6,062 bases of DNA, taken from assembly GCA_031280455.1 (NCBI GenBank), contig JAITGR010000186.1, positions 1 to 6,062 on the forward strand. The letters are read 5' to 3'. The DNA is from Spirochaetaceae bacterium (GTDB lineage Bacteria; Spirochaetota; Spirochaetia; Treponematales; Breznakiellaceae). Numbering within the stretch: the stretch's first letter is position 1; each line of letters opens with the position of its first letter. The notes beneath the pieces are model-generated. The model saw only the letters and a program-made list of their open reading frames with translations, made no database searches and had not been told where the DNA came from. The position numbers and the translations under genes are program-made. Shown here in pieces: positions 5,076 to 6,062 of this stretch.

Positions 5076-5831
5076 ATGGATGTTTGGGAGGAAGAAGCGG
5101 CGGTTACGCTCGGCGATGTCGACCGGACAAACCGCGTAAAGCCTTCCGCGTTTTTCCGGTATTTCCAGCACGCGACATCGCTGCACGGCGACGCGCTGGG
5201 CATTGGGGCGGCGCAGATAGCCGCGTCCGGCCAGGGCTGGGTGCTGTCGCGCTTTTCCGTGGAGATTGAAACGCGGCCGGCTCTGTCGGATCGCTTAACT
5301 GTACGCACCTGGCCGCGCGGCTTTAGAAAATTATTCGCCCTCCGCGATTACGAAATTACCGGCGCTGGCGGTCAGCCGGTCGCGCGCGCGCGCAGTGGCT
5401 GGCTGGTTATCGACATACACCGGCGCCGCCCTCTGCGGGAAGAAAGCCTCTGCCGCCCATTGCCTGCCAACGCCCACCTGCCAGATATGCTGCCGGAAGC
5501 GTCCGCGCTTGCGGACGAGTATACCGGCACCCAGAAAACCGGCGAGAAAACACCCGCGTATTCAGATACCGATTATAACGGCCATGTCAACAACGTCCGG
5601 TATGTGGAATGGGTCGAGGACTGCGCCGGTTTTGAAACACTCTCTACCGCGGAAAAATTCAGACTGGACATTAACTTTGTAAACGAACTGCTCCCCGGCC
5701 AGACCGCCGGTATCTACGCAACGCCGCCGGGCCCGCGCATGTATGTTGAAGCGCGGCGCCTGGACGACAAGGTCCCCATATTCCGCGCCGCCCTTACCGC
5801 GCCCTTGACAAAAATTCCCGCTACGCGCTAA
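5076..5831 (+). CDS. Acyl-ACP thioesterase (FAT type)
   Basis: A 251-residue double-hotdog enzyme of the plant FatA/FatB-like family (PF01643) that releases free fatty acids from acyl-ACP in the cytoplasm. The first hotdog opens with DVDRTNRVKPSAFFRYFQ (residues 14-31), typical of bacterial members. The second carries the catalytic motif DTDYNGHVNNVRYVEW (164-179) with D166, N168 and H170. E204 falls 34 residues after the histidine, matching the catalytic glutamate of plant FatB; the adjacent FatB cysteine is leucine here (L205). The start has no visible ribosome binding site and lies 6 bases after the rpmE stop, so translation is probably coupled to rpmE. No other start codon precedes the conserved region. 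Its substrate chain length cannot be read from sequence; the acyl carrier protein gene at 1574 encodes the expected partner. Confidence 0.9.
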   Translation: MDVWEEEAAVTLGDVDRTNRVKPSAFFRYFQHATSLHGDALGIGAAQIAASGQGWVLSRFSVEIETRPALSDRLTVRTWPRGFRKLFALRDYEITGAGGQPVARARSGWLVIDIHRRRPLREESLCRPLPANAHLPDMLPEASALADEYTGTQKTGEKTPAYSDTDYNGHVNNVRYVEWVEDCAGFETLSTAEKFRLDINFVNELLPGQTAGIYATPPGPRMYVEARRLDDKVPIFRAALTAPLTKIPATR

Positions 5832-5838
5832 CCTATAT

Positions 5839-6062
<224 letters not shown>

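Overview
The window looks like a chromosomal segment of a Gram-negative-type bacterium with roughly balanced GC content. The best guess is a spirochaete related to Treponema. This rests on the rpmF-acpP-rnc order, the PF17131-type LolA-like periplasmic protein, a Rho with a long extra N-terminus next to rpmE, and a FAT-type acyl-ACP thioesterase. It is an inference from memory of gene families, not from a search.

Layout from left to right. Positions 1-215 hold the end of an IS5-family insertion sequence; the transposase N-terminus reads leftward and runs off the edge. Positions 297-1037 (minus strand) encode a secreted LolA-like outer-membrane lipoprotein-sorting family protein. Its promoter (TTGACA-18-TATACT) carries a perfect 11-bp inverted repeat that looks like a repressor operator. 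Positions 1104-1367 are a divergent intergenic region packed with four DNA hairpins. Positions 1368-2516 (plus strand) are a compact rpmF-acpP-rnc operon: ribosomal protein L32, acyl carrier protein and RNase III. Positions 2517-3006 are a 490-bp gap with a second cluster of perfect hairpins (one duplicated exactly), then a strong-looking promoter and a leader of about 330 nt for rho. Positions 3007-5831 are a second compact operon, rho-rpmE-acyl-ACP thioesterase. Positions 5832-6062 carry a perfect (CA)17 microsatellite and no convincing complete gene.

The genes are mostly core functions: transcription termination (Rho), RNA processing (RNase III), two zinc-ribbon ribosomal proteins, and two parts of fatty-acid metabolism (ACP and a thioesterase acting on acyl-ACP). 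Each operon pairs a small ribosomal-protein gene with the acyl-ACP gene directly after it, which would tie membrane-lipid supply to ribosome production.

No CRISPR array, tRNA, rRNA or recognisable defence system was seen. The most interesting non-coding signals are the operator at 1060-1096, the two hairpin clusters, the long rho leader and the dinucleotide repeat at 5927-5960.
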